Source: Salticus scenicus (lineage: Eukaryota; Arthropoda; Arachnida; Araneae; Salticidae). From it: 64,000 nt of DNA. The translations under genes and the position numbers were made by a program. Positions 11,252 to 22,380 of this stretch are shown in pieces. A model generated the notes under the pieces. That model saw only the letters and a program-made list of their open reading frames with translations, did not search any database and was not told the DNA's origin. The DNA lies in the NCBI GenBank assembly GCA_963930645.1, contig OZ005660.1:204048184-204112183 (forward strand), read 5' to 3'. How positions within the stretch are numbered: position 1 is the stretch's first letter; every line of letters begins with the position of its first letter.

Positions 11252-11300
11252 CTAGCAGACTGCACCCGTTTCGTTGGGCACTATATTTAAATTAATTTTC
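11252..11300 (-). mobile_element. Helitron-like 3' end
   Basis: Read on the minus strand this ends ...CAGTCTGCTAG followed by T, the CTRR|T end rule of Helitrons. Related ends lie at 29451 and 35327. The element would extend to the right, but I could not find its 5' TC end. The short stem near the end is degenerate in this copy. Confidence 0.4.
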
Positions 11301-11342
11301 AAAAGAATTGAATCACTATTCATTTTTTATTTTACATTACAA

Positions 11343-11345
<3 letters not shown>

Positions 11346-11387
<42 letters not shown>
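11346..11387. repeat. (TA)n microsatellite
   Basis: About 21 pure AT/TA dinucleotides. Confidence 0.95.
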
Positions 11388-11389
<2 letters not shown>

Positions 11390-12784
11390 AACATTGAAAT
11401 CGCTCTAAACTTCGCTTCGGGCAGCTCATTTTCCGCCCGCACTGCATCGGGTTCAGGTTCCCAATACCTACAGAAAGGTCTTTTCTGGGCACTTCAGTCT
11501 GGGTATTTATCGACGACAGATGAATCTGCTATTATTTAAGAACTATGATTTTAAAAAAGACTGTATCTCAGCATCTATTAAATATTTTAGTTTTTGAAGC
11601 ATGTATTTTATAGCCCCCGGTTTTTTCACTTTATTACGATTTAATTCCGACCTATATAATAAATGAAATAAAAAGTAGATTTTCTTTTAAAAGGAATTAA
11701 ATATATAAACAAAAAAATAAATTTTAATTAAATTTTAATTTTAATCAGTTTACAATATACTACCATTTTTTCCAATAAATACTATAAATAAATAAATAAT
11801 AATAATAATAAAATTCAAAGGAATTATTTAAAAAAAATGAAAAATAAAAAGTTATTATACTATACAAATTATACAAAAACATAACTATTATAAATACGTT
11901 TTTAAATATAAAATTTAATATACTTAATTTTTTCTACTGCATTACCATTTAATTTTCAATAATTATAGTAAATAAAAATAATAATAATAATAAATAAATA
12001 AATAAATAAAACGCCTTGAAATGTATGAATTGAATAAATAAAAAATAAATAGCAGAATAGCCGTTGCTAAGATACGCAGACGATTGAAATGAAAGAATAA
12101 ATTTCAGAAAAATGAAACATAGAAGTTAATATAAAAAAAAATAAAATAAATTCAAATTCGAAAAAATCATGACGAGGTGAACACCTATAGGGGTCCCAGG
12201 TATTCATCTGGCAAATTTTGTAGATCTACGATCTGTAGTGTGAGCACCAGAGCGCAGATAGACACACATGTGTTGCCAGATTGGGGATTTTTTTCCCATT
12301 TTCGGGCTTATGGGGACAGTTTTGGGGACCGAATGTTTGTGGGGAATTTCGAAGGGATGTTTAAAATTTTTGGGGAGAAATCTGAGGAATTTATCAACAT
12401 TTTTTAGTCTACCTATTAAGTTTAGCACATGGTATTAGAGGGTACCCCGTACCTTCATGGTTTAGCGTCGCCAACTGTTGGGATTTGTCCCTACGCCAGG
12501 GACTTTTAACAGTTTTCTTTAGCATGTAGGGGCTTTTTGAAGGTACCCCTTCTCCTCAGGACATCCTCAGGATATCATGAGGATGAAAGTACATTTTGCG
12601 TACATCCTGAACACTAAAGTATTTTACGCAAATTTAAAATTTTCGGATAACTAGAGTGTATATAAAAGTTATTTTTGTATCTGGGGATTTTCTTTTTTTC
12701 AGAAACGAGCGTCATTTGGGAAAAAATTTGGGCTTAAATCTGTTAAAGGTTTTTATTTATTTATTTATTTATTTATTTATTTTT
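11388..12784. other. AT-rich interval with G-rich patches, no gene
   Basis: AAT and AAAT runs are scattered at 11790-12010. A segment at about 12270-12410 is rich in TTGGGGA-type motifs, which recur in a degenerate inverted form near 13580-13680. Palindromic GGTACC pieces lie at 12440-12550. A TTTA tract fills 12749-12783. Confidence 0.55.
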
Positions 12785-13065
12785 TTAAAGACTGAGGATT
12801 ATCAGTCTCAATCTGGGATTTTTGCAGTGCCTTTTTTCGATAGTTGGACATTTAATCGAAATCAAAAATTTATCGAAAATATAATTGAATAATTTGAAAG
12901 CGATGTTATAATTTGAAAAAAAAAAAAAAACTCATAGTCCTCCGTCCTAAACTAAATTCTGCTTTTGTAAAAATTTCATCAAAATCATTTTTTTTTTTTT
13001 TTAAGAAAAGAAAAGAAAATTAATAATAATCAGTATCGAAACAAACACTATCGAAAAAGTTTTTT
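12785..13065. repeat. Interspersed repeat, copy a (partner at 37455)
   Basis: About 280 bp beginning AAAGACTGAGGATTATCAGT matches 37450-37735 in the same orientation, sharing TTCGATAGTTGGACATTT, AATTCTGCTTTTG and ATAATCAGTATCGAAACAAA. The homopolymer lengths differ. The family is not recognised. Confidence 0.75.
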
Positions 13066-14185
13066 TTTTAATAATTTTGAATTAGGAAATAAAAAGTGCG
13101 CGTGCAAAATGAAATAAAAATAAGTAAAAAAATGAATTTAATGATTTAATTTTTATATAAAACATGATCGCGTGTTATCTTAAAAAGTAGATGTAAAATT
13201 TAAAGTTTATGTGGTGCGTGTGGCATCTATAAAAATTGTTTTAAGAAATAGAATAGAATAAAGAAAGCAACGATGTTTGTTATTTAGTTTGAATTTTTGA
13301 ATTTTATAGAAGTAATATCTACCGTAGGAATAATTTCTTATGTTAAAACTACAGGGAATTGTTATGCGAGCACAAGCGATGCTACTTTTAAATAATATTT
13401 ACTTTTCTGCTTGACAATATAAACAAATGAATATGAACAGGTATTATTATCTTTGATTCCGTAAAACTTTAATGTTTCTACTTACAAGATTTAATAAAAT
13501 AAACAACTGAAATAATTGAAATATTTCTATAAATGTTATTTGAAGCACATTTTATTTTTTTTTTTTAACTTACATTTTTTAATAGAAATTGAGTTAGGGA
13601 TTTTTTTGGAAAAAAAAAAACCTGATTTGGGGAAAATTGAAAGCCTGTTTGGGGAAATTGACTGTCGACCATTTGGCAATACTGCATATACTTCTCTTTA
13701 TTTATATAGATGACCTTTTAAGAAACAAAGCAATTTAGAATTGTTTCAGAAACATCTGATACGTTGAAACAGTTTCTGTTGCCCGAATTCAAAACAGGAA
13801 GGACATAGAGATTATATAACTGCTTATACAACTTTTTTTTGTTTTCACCGTCAATCGCATATGTTGCAAATCTTGTTATGTAATCCAGTATGAACCTTAT
13901 CATGTTGTCTATTTTCTTTTATTTTTAAAAAGTGGGAGGAGGGATATTCCAGTCCTATATTCGATATGCTGTGTTGGTGTATTTCTTTCCTAAATAAGAA
14001 AAAAAAAAAAAAAAAAAAAAAAATCTGCATAAAAATTAACAAGGAAAATAAAGAGCGAGTGAAAGCAATTACAATAAGAACTGAAAGAGTAAAATAATTT
14101 TTATTATTTAATTTTTCATTCTTAGATATTTTATCTCTTCATTTTAAATATATTTTAATCCTTAGTGTTCGTATTTACTAGTATA
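13066..14185. other. AT-rich interval without recognised gene
   Basis: Short open frames are present but none shows family motifs. A 27-base A-run lies at about 13999-14023. Confidence 0.5.
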
Positions 14186-14667
14186 CACTGAGGAAAAAAA
14201 AAAAATATGCCGCCTTCCTCTAGAATGAATAAGTGGCCATTTTCTAAATCTCTTAACTAGAAATATAGATTTCCGAGCTATGCGCATAAGGCACGCCAAT
14301 AAACTGAATAGACGAAATAATCGAGAATTTCTAGTCTGCACATTTCTAGATGGTGAAACAATATTCTGATTATTATGAATATTCTGAATCTTTTGTATTG
14401 CGAGAAATTCTCGTTTGATTTTCTAGAATTGGGTCATAAACCAAGATTATAGTTGCTGAAACACCGTCTCTTGTAGTCTCATTTATTTGCAGAGATTTTT
14501 AAATAACTTTGCCCACGATAATATAAGTAAACGCTCTAGAATTCTAACGGGGGTTTCTAGAACTCGCTACCAAAGGGGACTGGAATTTATAAGGATGACA
14601 TGGAACTATTTTTTCTAGAGCAGACAATTCAGATTCTAGATGTCAGTTACAGAACTTTTTCTCAGTG
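14186..14667. mobile_element. CACTGAG MITE, copy 2, with TA duplication
   Basis: Starts CACTGAGGAAAA and ends TTTTTCTCAGTG, flanked by TA at 14184-14185 and 14668-14669. It is 482 bp and collinear with the 3476 and 53663 copies. The TA duplication points to the Tc1/mariner superfamily. Confidence 0.85.
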
Positions 14668-15354
14668 TATAAAGCATTAAAACCATTCCTAGTGGATTCA
14701 TAATTTTAAGTGGAATTTTCCCTCAACAAAAAAAGGTGGGGGGGGGGGGGGCATGCAGTTTTCGTTGATTATTAACACTTTCCAACAGTACGTACTCGTT
14801 GCAAAGTTTAATCTTCACTTAATACACTATTATACTATGGTGTTAACTTACACTGTTATATTTTGTCTATGTGATTATTCAATGAACAGACAGAACAGAA
14901 ATACAGACAGATAGACTAATTGAATTCATAACGACTTTTTAGTGTCTCTCATAAAACGCGATGCATTGGTATTCTTTTGGATCTCTCTGTACTCAAACCA
15001 GTTGTGCTATTTATATTATTTTAATTGGGAAATATGCGATTGTAAACTTAAATAATATATATCAATTTGAAGAAATTCTAGAAATATGTACGGAAACTAT
15101 AGCTAGACAGATGGACAGATAAACGAGCAGTCTGACAGACAGATAATTTAATTCAAATAACAAAATATGTTCGGAAGCTATAGGCTAACAGATGCATGGA
15201 TAGACGAACAGTCTGACAGACAGATAAATTAATTCAAATTACAATCACTCTTAAACTTTGCTAGAAAATTTTAAAAACGCTCAATGCGAACTGAAATGCG
15301 ATTCCAACAATTCCCAGTAGTAGCCCTTAATGTAACTGAATATTTTTGTGTTTA
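14668..15354. repeat. Repeat-derived interval with local duplication
   Basis: A unit of about 75 bp ending in CAGTCTGACAGACAGATAA occurs twice (near 15098-15165 and 15181-15240). The stretch 14936-15130 also resembles 15830-16030 in the same orientation, sharing TATATCAATTTGAAGAAATT and a GACAGAC motif, so the tRNA-bearing element lies between two diverged copies. A C/G homopolymer lies at 14735-14750. Confidence 0.5.
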
Positions 15355-15646
15355 TTGAAAATTTATTTTTCTAACTGAGTGAAAATAATGCCTGGACCGG
15401 GAGTCGAACCCCGGATCTTTGACTTACAAGGTCAAGGCTCTACCAATTGAGCTATCCAGGCCGACACCCCGGTCAGCATTACTCACTCAGACAACCTTTA
15501 GGTAGAGCAACTGGTCTATTATGTAGATAGCTCGACAGACTAAGCCGCAGGTAAGGAAAACACCATTAAACAATGGGAGGAATAAACCAATAAGGGGAGG
15601 GAAAATAAATAATTATTTTCACTCAGTTGGAAAAATAAATTTTCAA
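15355..15646 (-). mobile_element. TIR element carrying a tRNA-Thr-like gene, copy 1
   Basis: The ends are inverted repeats of about 35 nt (15355-15389 and 15612-15646, outermost TTGAAAATTTATTTTTC) with one mismatch, flanked by TA at 15353-15354 and 15647-15648. The 292 bp element holds a tRNA gene on its minus strand that abuts one terminal repeat, plus about 150 bp of unrelated body. No protein is encoded. Termini and TA duplication point to a Tc1/mariner-type MITE; the tRNA cargo is unusual. A second copy lies at 42606. Confidence 0.82.
15390..15461 (-). tRNA. tRNA-Thr(TGT)-like gene inside a MITE
   Basis: The 72-nt minus-strand sequence folds as a cloverleaf: acceptor GCCTGGA/TCCAGGC (seven pairs), D-arm GCTC/GAGC, anticodon arm TTGAC/GTCAA around loop CTTGTAA, and T-arm CGGGG-TTCGACT-CCCGG with one mismatch (G50-G64). 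The anticodon reads TGT, which decodes threonine ACA. The Pol III A box (TAGCTCAATTGG) and B box (GGTTCGACTCC) look intact. Right after the 3' end comes ATTATTTTCACTCAG, so a T4 terminator lies inside the transposon's terminal repeat. No intron, and no encoded CCA, as expected in eukaryotes. It could be a functional gene, a captured copy or a SINE-like head; the exact repetition with its host element favours a mobile tRNA-derived sequence. Confidence 0.8.
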
Positions 15647-15648
15647 TA

Positions 15649-16114
15649 ATTATGATTTTCTTCCCAATCTGTTGATTATGTGATATTAATAAATGTATTT
15701 ATTTTTGTGTTTATTCGACTTTCTGATAGTCATTCGACATTCCATAGAAACTATTTTTTGTGCATATGAATAATAAATGTCAATTTCATTAGGATTTGTG
15801 CAAAGTAAAGGTATTAAAATAAGATTTGTAGAAATGTCCCTCATAGGATGCAATGCTTTTGAATTCTTTCGGGTGTCCCTGTACACAGAGGATGTGATGG
15901 AGTGATGGTATTTACTTCATTTTCAATAGGAAACATTCTATAGAGATCTTAAATAATTTATATCAATTTCAAGAAATTCCACAAATATTTACAGAATTAC
16001 AGCGCGGACAGACCGACAGACAAACCAAAGTCATAGTTAAAAAAAAAAAAAAAACAACTAATTAAACGTGAGTAAGCATGTATATCTTCAGTCGCTGGAT
16101 ATTTTGCATAATAA

Positions 16115-16145
<31 letters not shown>

Positions 16146-16196
16146 CTATAATAATTATAAAATTGATATTAAAAAATATATATCCCCCCCCCCCAA

Positions 16197-16230
<34 letters not shown>

Positions 16231-16739
16231 TATGTAGGTGAATATCTAATTTGCCAACTTAAACAGAGAATTTTTTAAACTTTTATTTTTTGATTTTTTA
16301 CAAATTAAACATATAATTTTTCATATAAAGTTCTTTAGCTAATTTGAACGCATAATACCCGAAAAACTAAAATCAAAATAAATTAAATTAAAAATTAAAG
16401 TGATCGCTTTTTATAGATAAACTTTAAGAAATTTAGACAACTACTTAAAAAAATTGTGACTTTTAATTTATTTTTTAATGAACAGGTATATTGTGCTTAA
16501 TTAAACTTGTATTCTACATTTTTTATTCATTTTGCACTTATTAAAGGAACAATTTCACAAAATAGGTTTTTGTTAGAAAACTAGTTTTAAACAATTTTCA
16601 ATTTTTTTCATAAATTATTGTTATTATTACTATTATTTTTCTCCCTTATTTTCAGACTACATTTTCTACATCTTTTAATTTTGCACAGATTGACTAAATA
16701 ATTTTGTATTACAAGTTTTTGATGAGAAACAATTTTAGT
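15649..16739. other. AT-rich interval, homopolymers, no gene
   Basis: 15830-16030 is the second diverged copy of the 14936-15130 repeat. Poly-A at about 16112-16143, a C-run then A-run at 16184-16214 and (TA)n at 16215-16233 follow. No gene is supported. Confidence 0.55.
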
Positions 16740-17090
16740 TTCAAAAAACTTTTTCAATTTATTATACTGTAATAATAATAATTATTGTTATTTTATTATT
16801 ATTGTTTTTTTTTTTTCTTCTGTATTCCAGTTTTAAAAACCTTTTTCAATTTATTATACTGTAATTATTATTATTATTTTATTGTTATTGGTTTTTTTTT
16901 CTTCTGTATTCCAGTTTTAAAAACCTTTTTCAATTTATTATACTGTAATTATTATTATTATTATTATTTTATTATTATTGTTTTTTTTCTTCTGTATTCC
17001 AGTTTTAAAAACCTTTTCCAATTTATTATACTATAATAATAATTATTATTATTATTTTATTCATTTTATTTTAAATTCCAGTTTTAAAAC
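16740..17090. repeat. Tandem repeat, about four units of 84-88 bp
   Basis: Units share TTCTGTATTCCAGTTTTAAA and CAATTTATTATACTGTAAT. TGTATT falls at 16821, 16905 and 16993, spacings of 84 and 88. The units carry internal ATT and T runs of varying length. The Phe/Tyr-rich open frames here are artefacts of the repeat. Confidence 0.85.
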
Positions 17091-17280
17091 AACAGAAAAG
17101 TTCGATAAAAAAGAACAAAAAAGATCTCTCATTTTTTGTTTTTTCTTTGTACTTAATATGTCAAAGAAATTATGACAATGCTTTTCCAACAAACAAACAA
17201 TATATAATGATCGAATTCTTCACAAACCAAACTCATCTCTTTACGGATCTTTTTTTTTTTTTTTTTCTTTTTTTCTCTTT

Positions 17281-17480
17281 GCGGCGTTGTTATGGACAAC
17301 GTCACAATTGCCACGTGGAAAGATTTTCGTCTTGTCCCTTTGCCAGCAAAACCAATCACGATCACGAGCCGCACTTGGCGCCGACACCTTCGCCAATTTG
17401 GCGATGCAGCAGTTGTGACGCAATGGCGGATGATGCAAGCTTCACTTTCCCGCCATTTGGAAGCTTAGATCGATCGTATG
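17281..17480. promoter_or_regulatory. CpG-rich island, candidate promoter or 5' exon
   Basis: About 200 bp contains roughly 18 CpG dinucleotides by hand count, in surroundings that are nearly CpG-free and far more AT-rich. It includes CACGTG (E-box-like), AACGTCA (CRE-like) and CAATGGCGGA, which resembles the YY1 motif found at start codons and transcription starts. An ATG in that motif (17423) opens 62 codons to a stop at 17609-17611 (starts MADDASFTFPPFGSLDRSYA). I do not recognise the peptide. It may be a promoter with a first exon, or a fragment of a GC-rich mobile element. Confidence 0.35.
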
Positions 17481-17898
17481 CGTTATTTTTATTTGCTTAT
17501 TTACGTACACGTGCTGTCAGTGACCTACTGTCAAGAAGGAAGTTTACGGTGTGTAGAATCAGCACTGCTTTTTTCTACCAGACTCTCTTGAAATATTATT
17601 CAAAAGAATAAAAGTTATAGAATAAATTATTTTATAAAAAAATAAAAAAAAAAAAACCCCTCTCCAGTAGTGCTCTAAAAATTTCTAGCTTTATTTTTAT
17701 TTTTTTAGAGTTAGGATCAGCAAATTTTTGAATTAGAAAATATATTTATCGTAACAATACTTAGAAAAGAAAGTCAGGAAATGTGCTAATTTATTTTATT
17801 TGAATTCTTTTGTAAAGAATGTAAATATATTTACTATTCAAGCCCTATTTTCCAGGGACGTTTTTTCCTGGTATCGATTTCATGAAATAAACAAAGTA

Positions 17899-18565
17899 CT
17901 GTAATTTCGCGTATATAACCCGCGGCGGAAGGTAACCCGCAGCACAAAAAAATTATTTAAAAATAATTATAACCGACAGATACCCCGCACTTCTAAAATC
18001 ACATGGTCGGCAATCGCTGTTTATAATTTCATTTATAATTTCTGTTATTTTAATAGTAAGTAGGAAAAGACACAAATATACAAATAAATATGAATAATAA
18101 ACAAATAACATCTACTTACGTACAATGATAAAGCATACAATCATAACTTAGTATTTTTCTTTGTATATGAATTACTATAAACTGGAGGAACTTCTAATGA
18201 TTAACACTTTTATTCAACTTATAAGGAAATTATAGATTAATAATAAATTTATTTACTAAATTCATTCAAATTCATCGAAATCGGATTCTTCCGTATCGGA
18301 ATTAAAACGCTACAATATTGTTTGGGACAGCTCGTCTTCATCATCCTTATTATCCTCCTCATCAAATTCCTTTTCACTGTCCTCAATTTCATCGTCATTA
18401 TACGTTAATAATCCAGATTTCCGAAACAAAAATGAGATTGGTGTTGATTTTCTCCTTGTTCGCTATAGATACCGCGCACCGGATGATAGCCCGCAGGACA
18501 TACAAAGTCAGGTTTTTTTTTTTTTTTTTTTAGATTACCCGCGGGTTATATACACGAAATTACGG
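17899..18565 (-). mobile_element. pogo/Tigger-like internally deleted element
   Basis: Terminal inverted repeats (CTGTAATTTCGCGTATATAA at left, the inverse ending ACGAAATTACGG at right, both running into ACCCGCGG) are flanked by TA at 17897-17898 and 18566-18567. The 667 bp interior keeps only a decayed stretch of transposase tail on the minus strand. Confidence 0.82.
18262..18461 (-). pseudogene. Acidic C-terminal remnant of a pogo-like transposase
   Basis: The minus-strand frame reads a short basic segment (RTRRKS), then SFLFRKSGLL and a strongly acidic run (NDDEIEDSEKEFDEEDNKDD), then an in-frame TAG, a further acidic stretch and a TGA at 18262-18264. Pogo/Tigger/jerky-type transposases typically end with a short hydrophobic-Gly motif followed by an acidic tail, which this resembles. 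The catalytic domain is missing. The family call rests mainly on the TIR and TA context. Confidence 0.55.
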
Positions 18566-19521
18566 TAAATGAAAAACACTGCAGCATAGCAGCGCCTCTT
18601 ATCGGACGATATACACACAAATTCAATCTGTATAATTTATCATGATAGTCATATGTCAAATTTGGTGCATTTATGCACTAAAAAAGCTGAGGTAGATCGT
18701 TTCCGTAAATGAAAAGGGGGGGGGGGATTTGAGCTTAGCACTGTCACCAATCGGTTGATATGTACCTAAAATTAATAGACGCGAATTCATATCAAGTGCT
18801 ACTAAATATGAAGTTTCGTGAAATTCTATGCAGCTTGAATGTAGTTTGATTTTTGTTTCTTGATCTAGAGCTGTCACACAATTTTTGTGACACACACACG
18901 CAGAGAAACATTTTCTATAGAAAAATAGTCAAACCTTTTTCAGAACATCGCAAAATGTGTAAATGCGTGGAAAACCTGAATTCGAAAATCTTTTTAAATC
19001 CAATACTTTTTTTGCATGAATATAAAAGAAAGCAAATAACATTTTAGATTATTGATTCAGAAATTACAATTACATATGGCAAAATAATACATATAATCAC
19101 TTAAAATCTTTTTGAGAACTACTCAATAGAATGACGAGAAATCCAAATATGTACCGCGGATAATAATTTATTTCAGTTTCAAATTATGGATTAAAAAAAA
19201 AAAAAAAAAAAAACTAAAGATATAGTATAACTTTCTGATTGCTGAGTCCGAATATATCCACTCATTAATCTTTTGTTTTTTAAGTAATATAATTCAAAAT
19301 TACATAGATACAAAATTTAGCTTGATTTAAAGTGTGAAATTCGTACATAAAAGTGATAAGATATATCTTCAAATACATAATTTCTTTTTGTTATCTCATA
19401 TTAAAATAAACTTTATTTAAATACTAGTATATAACCCCGTCAAAAATGACGTAATGTGAAATCAATTAAGGTAGTGAACCAACGAATGCTTTGCCTGCTT
19501 CGCTGGACACTATATTTAAAG
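18566..19521. other. Interval without recognised gene
   Basis: AT-rich, with a G-run at 18717-18726 and an A-run at 19193-19213. GCCTGCTTCGCTGGACAC near 19493 resembles the subterminal stem region of the Helitron-like ends elsewhere in the window. Confidence 0.5.
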
Positions 19522-19602
19522 GGGACTAATGTGCAAGTTGCACCTGACGGGGCTAATATGCAAGTTGTACCTGACGGGACTAATGTGCAAGTTGCACCGA
19601 AC
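19522..19602 (+). repeat. Three perfect-length 27-bp tandem units
   Basis: Units at 19522, 19549 and 19576 start GGGACTAATGTGCAAGTTGC or a close variant. At 27 bp they keep frame, encoding nine-residue repeats GTNVQVAPD, GANMQVVPD and GTNVQVAPN inside an open frame of 60 codons (19456-19638). I do not recognise the protein. Whether it is coding is uncertain. Confidence 0.8.
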
Positions 19603-20629
19603 GAACAAACTATTTCTTTTAACGAAAATACCTACTAACCCAGGATGATAGATCTAATATAACGTATCATATTATATATCATATTTATCGTAATATAACT
19701 CAGTACCTATTTCGCTCCCTTCTTCGACTCGTTTTAATAAGTAATTTTTATATGCATGGGCAAATTTAATATTTTTTAATTTTTCGCGTGAAAACATTAT
19801 TTCATCTTACCCCTCCCCCCTTCCCTAAATATATATGTAAAAAAATATATATATAACAATAACTGGTAAATTTTTTTAACAACAATCATAAATTTAAATG
19901 TCCAATTTTGAAATTATTTTCATATTTTAATTAATTCTAAAATATCTAATCAAAACTTCGTTACAAATAAGGTACCAAATGAAAGGTACCATATCTGTAA
20001 CGAAGTAACCTTAGGTACCTTATTTAATTTAACTAATTTGATAAATATGACGTCACAATCAACTGTTTGTTTATATCAGATAAGTACATTATCATGATTG
20101 CAAAAAAATAATGTAATAACTATTAGCCCATAATTTTTATGATTGAATTTTGTATTACATTTTAATTTTATCCTCCATGGGTATTTTAGAATTGCAATGG
20201 TAGTTATAAACTTTCGTTGAAATCTTTTTACATGTTGAGATTAAGGGAAAAGTGCAAGCACAAAAAATGTTCAGTTTTGAAAGATCTTTCTAATAATGTA
20301 ACATTTATGCAGATTAATAAATAAATAAAAATAAAAATGCATAGCATTTCTAAGGGGGAAAAAATGGCTACCAAAAGTCTCTGTTTTGAAGCGGTCTAAA
20401 CCGGAATCGTTCCTGACAGAAGATGGTCATTATTATTATTAATATTGTAAAAATCGTACAACGAAAATATCGTTAAAATTTTTCATTTTTCTGAAATGGT
20501 CAGAAGATTATAAATATATAATACCATCAGGCTCTGCCTGCTTCTCCAGTCATTATAGTTAAATGAATTTTTAAGATAAATAAAATAAAATAAAAAAGAA
20601 TCACTAATACCTTATATTATTCCGTAATA

Positions 20630-20668
<39 letters not shown>

Positions 20669-20971
20669 AAGAGAAAGTTTAAATAAATATTATATTTCTT
20701 TTGATGACTATTTTCTGCAAATCAAAACGTTGACCAAATATCGTAATATACAGCCGTTAATGAAATGTAAACGACAAGCAATTACTAGAGTTTTATTATG
20801 TTGATTATAAACACAGTTAATTAAAAATAAATTAAATATGTATTTACATTAGTTTCCACATCACAAAATCAAGAGAAAAAAGTATTACATTGTTTGATTC
20901 ATTGAAATTAATATTAAAATAAATAAATAAAAATATTTAAATAGAAAATGAATTTTTTTTCTATTTCTCTC

Positions 20972-20974
<3 letters not shown>
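19603..20974. other. AT-rich interval without recognised gene
   Basis: Contains a TA microsatellite plus T-run at 20629-20668 and a Helitron-subterminal-like GGCTCTGCCTGCTTCTCCAG near 20530. No gene seen. Confidence 0.5.

Positions 20975-21024
<50 letters not shown>
20975..21024. repeat. (CT)n microsatellite
   Basis: About 25 CT dinucleotides, followed by a T-run. Confidence 0.95.
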
Positions 21025-21032
<8 letters not shown>

Positions 21033-21090
21033 TAATTACTACTCGCAAGTATATCTAACAGTCCCCTTAAATAAAACACTTTTGTAACAA

Positions 21091-22143
21091 AATAAATAGG
21101 AATAGATTAGGACTATCTTAAATTGACCTATAAACGTGAAAGACTGCTTCATTCTGAACTGCATTATGATACCACAGTAATAATACATAAATGATTTTAA
21201 TTGGAAAATAAATAAATGAAATAGGAATAGATGAAATCGGAATAGATTAGGACTATCTTAAATTGACCTACAAACGTAAAAGACTGCTTCATTCTGAACT
21301 GCATTATGATGCCACAGTAATAATACATAAATGATTTTAATTGGAAAATAAATAAACGAAATAGGAATAGAATAGGACTATCTTAAATTGACCTATAAAC
21401 GTAAAAGACTGCTTCATTCTGAACTGCATTATGATACCACAGTAATAATACATAAATGATTTTAATTGGAAAATAAATAAATGAAATAGGAATAGATGAA
21501 ATCGGAATAGATTAGGACTATCTTAAATTGACCTACAAACGTAAAAGACTGCTTCATTCTGAACTGCATTATGATGCCACAGTAATAATACATAAATGAT
21601 TTTAATTGGAAAATAAATAAACGAAATAGGAATAGAATAGGACTATCTTAAATTGACTTATAAACGTAAAAGACTGCTTCATTCTGAACTGCATTATGAT
21701 ACCACAGTAATAATACATAAATTATTTTAATTGGAAAATAAATAAATGAAATAGGAATAGATGAAATCGGAATAGATTAGGACTATCTTAAATTGACCTA
21801 CAAACGTAAAAGACTGCTTCATTCTGAACTGCATTATGATGCCACAGTAATAATACATAAATGATTTTAATTGGAAAATAAATAAACGAAATAGGAATAG
21901 AATAGGACTATCTTAAATTGACCTATAAACGTAAAAGACTGCTTCATTCTGAACTGCATTATGATACCATAGTAATAATACATAAATGATTTTAATTGGA
22001 AAATAAATAAACGAAATAGGAATAGATTAGGACTATCTTAAATTGACCTATAAACGTAAAAGACTGCTTCATTCTGAACTGCATTATGATACCACAGTAA
22101 TAATACATAAATGATTTTAATTGGAAAATAAATAAATGAAATA
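21091..22143. repeat. Higher-order tandem array, alternating 140/125 bp units
   Basis: Eight units share AGGACTATCTTAAATTGACC, starting at 21109, 21249, 21374, 21514, 21639, 21779, 21904 and 22029. The spacings alternate 140 and 125, then 125 at the end. The longer form carries an extra 15 bp (around GATGAAATCGG). A linked variant alternates too: GATACCACAG and GATGCCACAG. The functional repeat is therefore a 265 bp dimer copied about three times. Units are nearly identical, so amplification is recent. Confidence 0.93.
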
Positions 22144-22380
22144 AATCTTTCTATTGTTTATCGTTTTAAAATAGAGATTTACCATTTTGTTTTCAACAAT
22201 AAGAAACCAGACTATTGTTATCGCTGTGAATCTTTTTGCATCGTAGCTTTGCTGTAATGCTCAGTGTTCTTATTCTGAAAATGATCGTAAAAACATTGCA
22301 ATGCATCAGTGTCCACTGATCGTAGTTTCAGATATACTATATTATATAAGAAAGGATTGTTTTATATTCCATGTATTGTA
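22144..22380. other. Unique-looking spacer
   Basis: No gene or repeat recognised between the dimer array and the minisatellite. Confidence 0.5.

Noticed and set aside
12270..13690. Element bounded by TTGCCAGATTGGGGA and an inverse near 13670
   Set aside because: The inverse match is short and degenerate, and no target duplication is visible.
17147..17611. 154-codon frame as one gene
   Set aside because: Its first half is a long T-run read as poly-Phe. Only the part from the ATG at 17423, inside the CpG-rich island, is worth considering.
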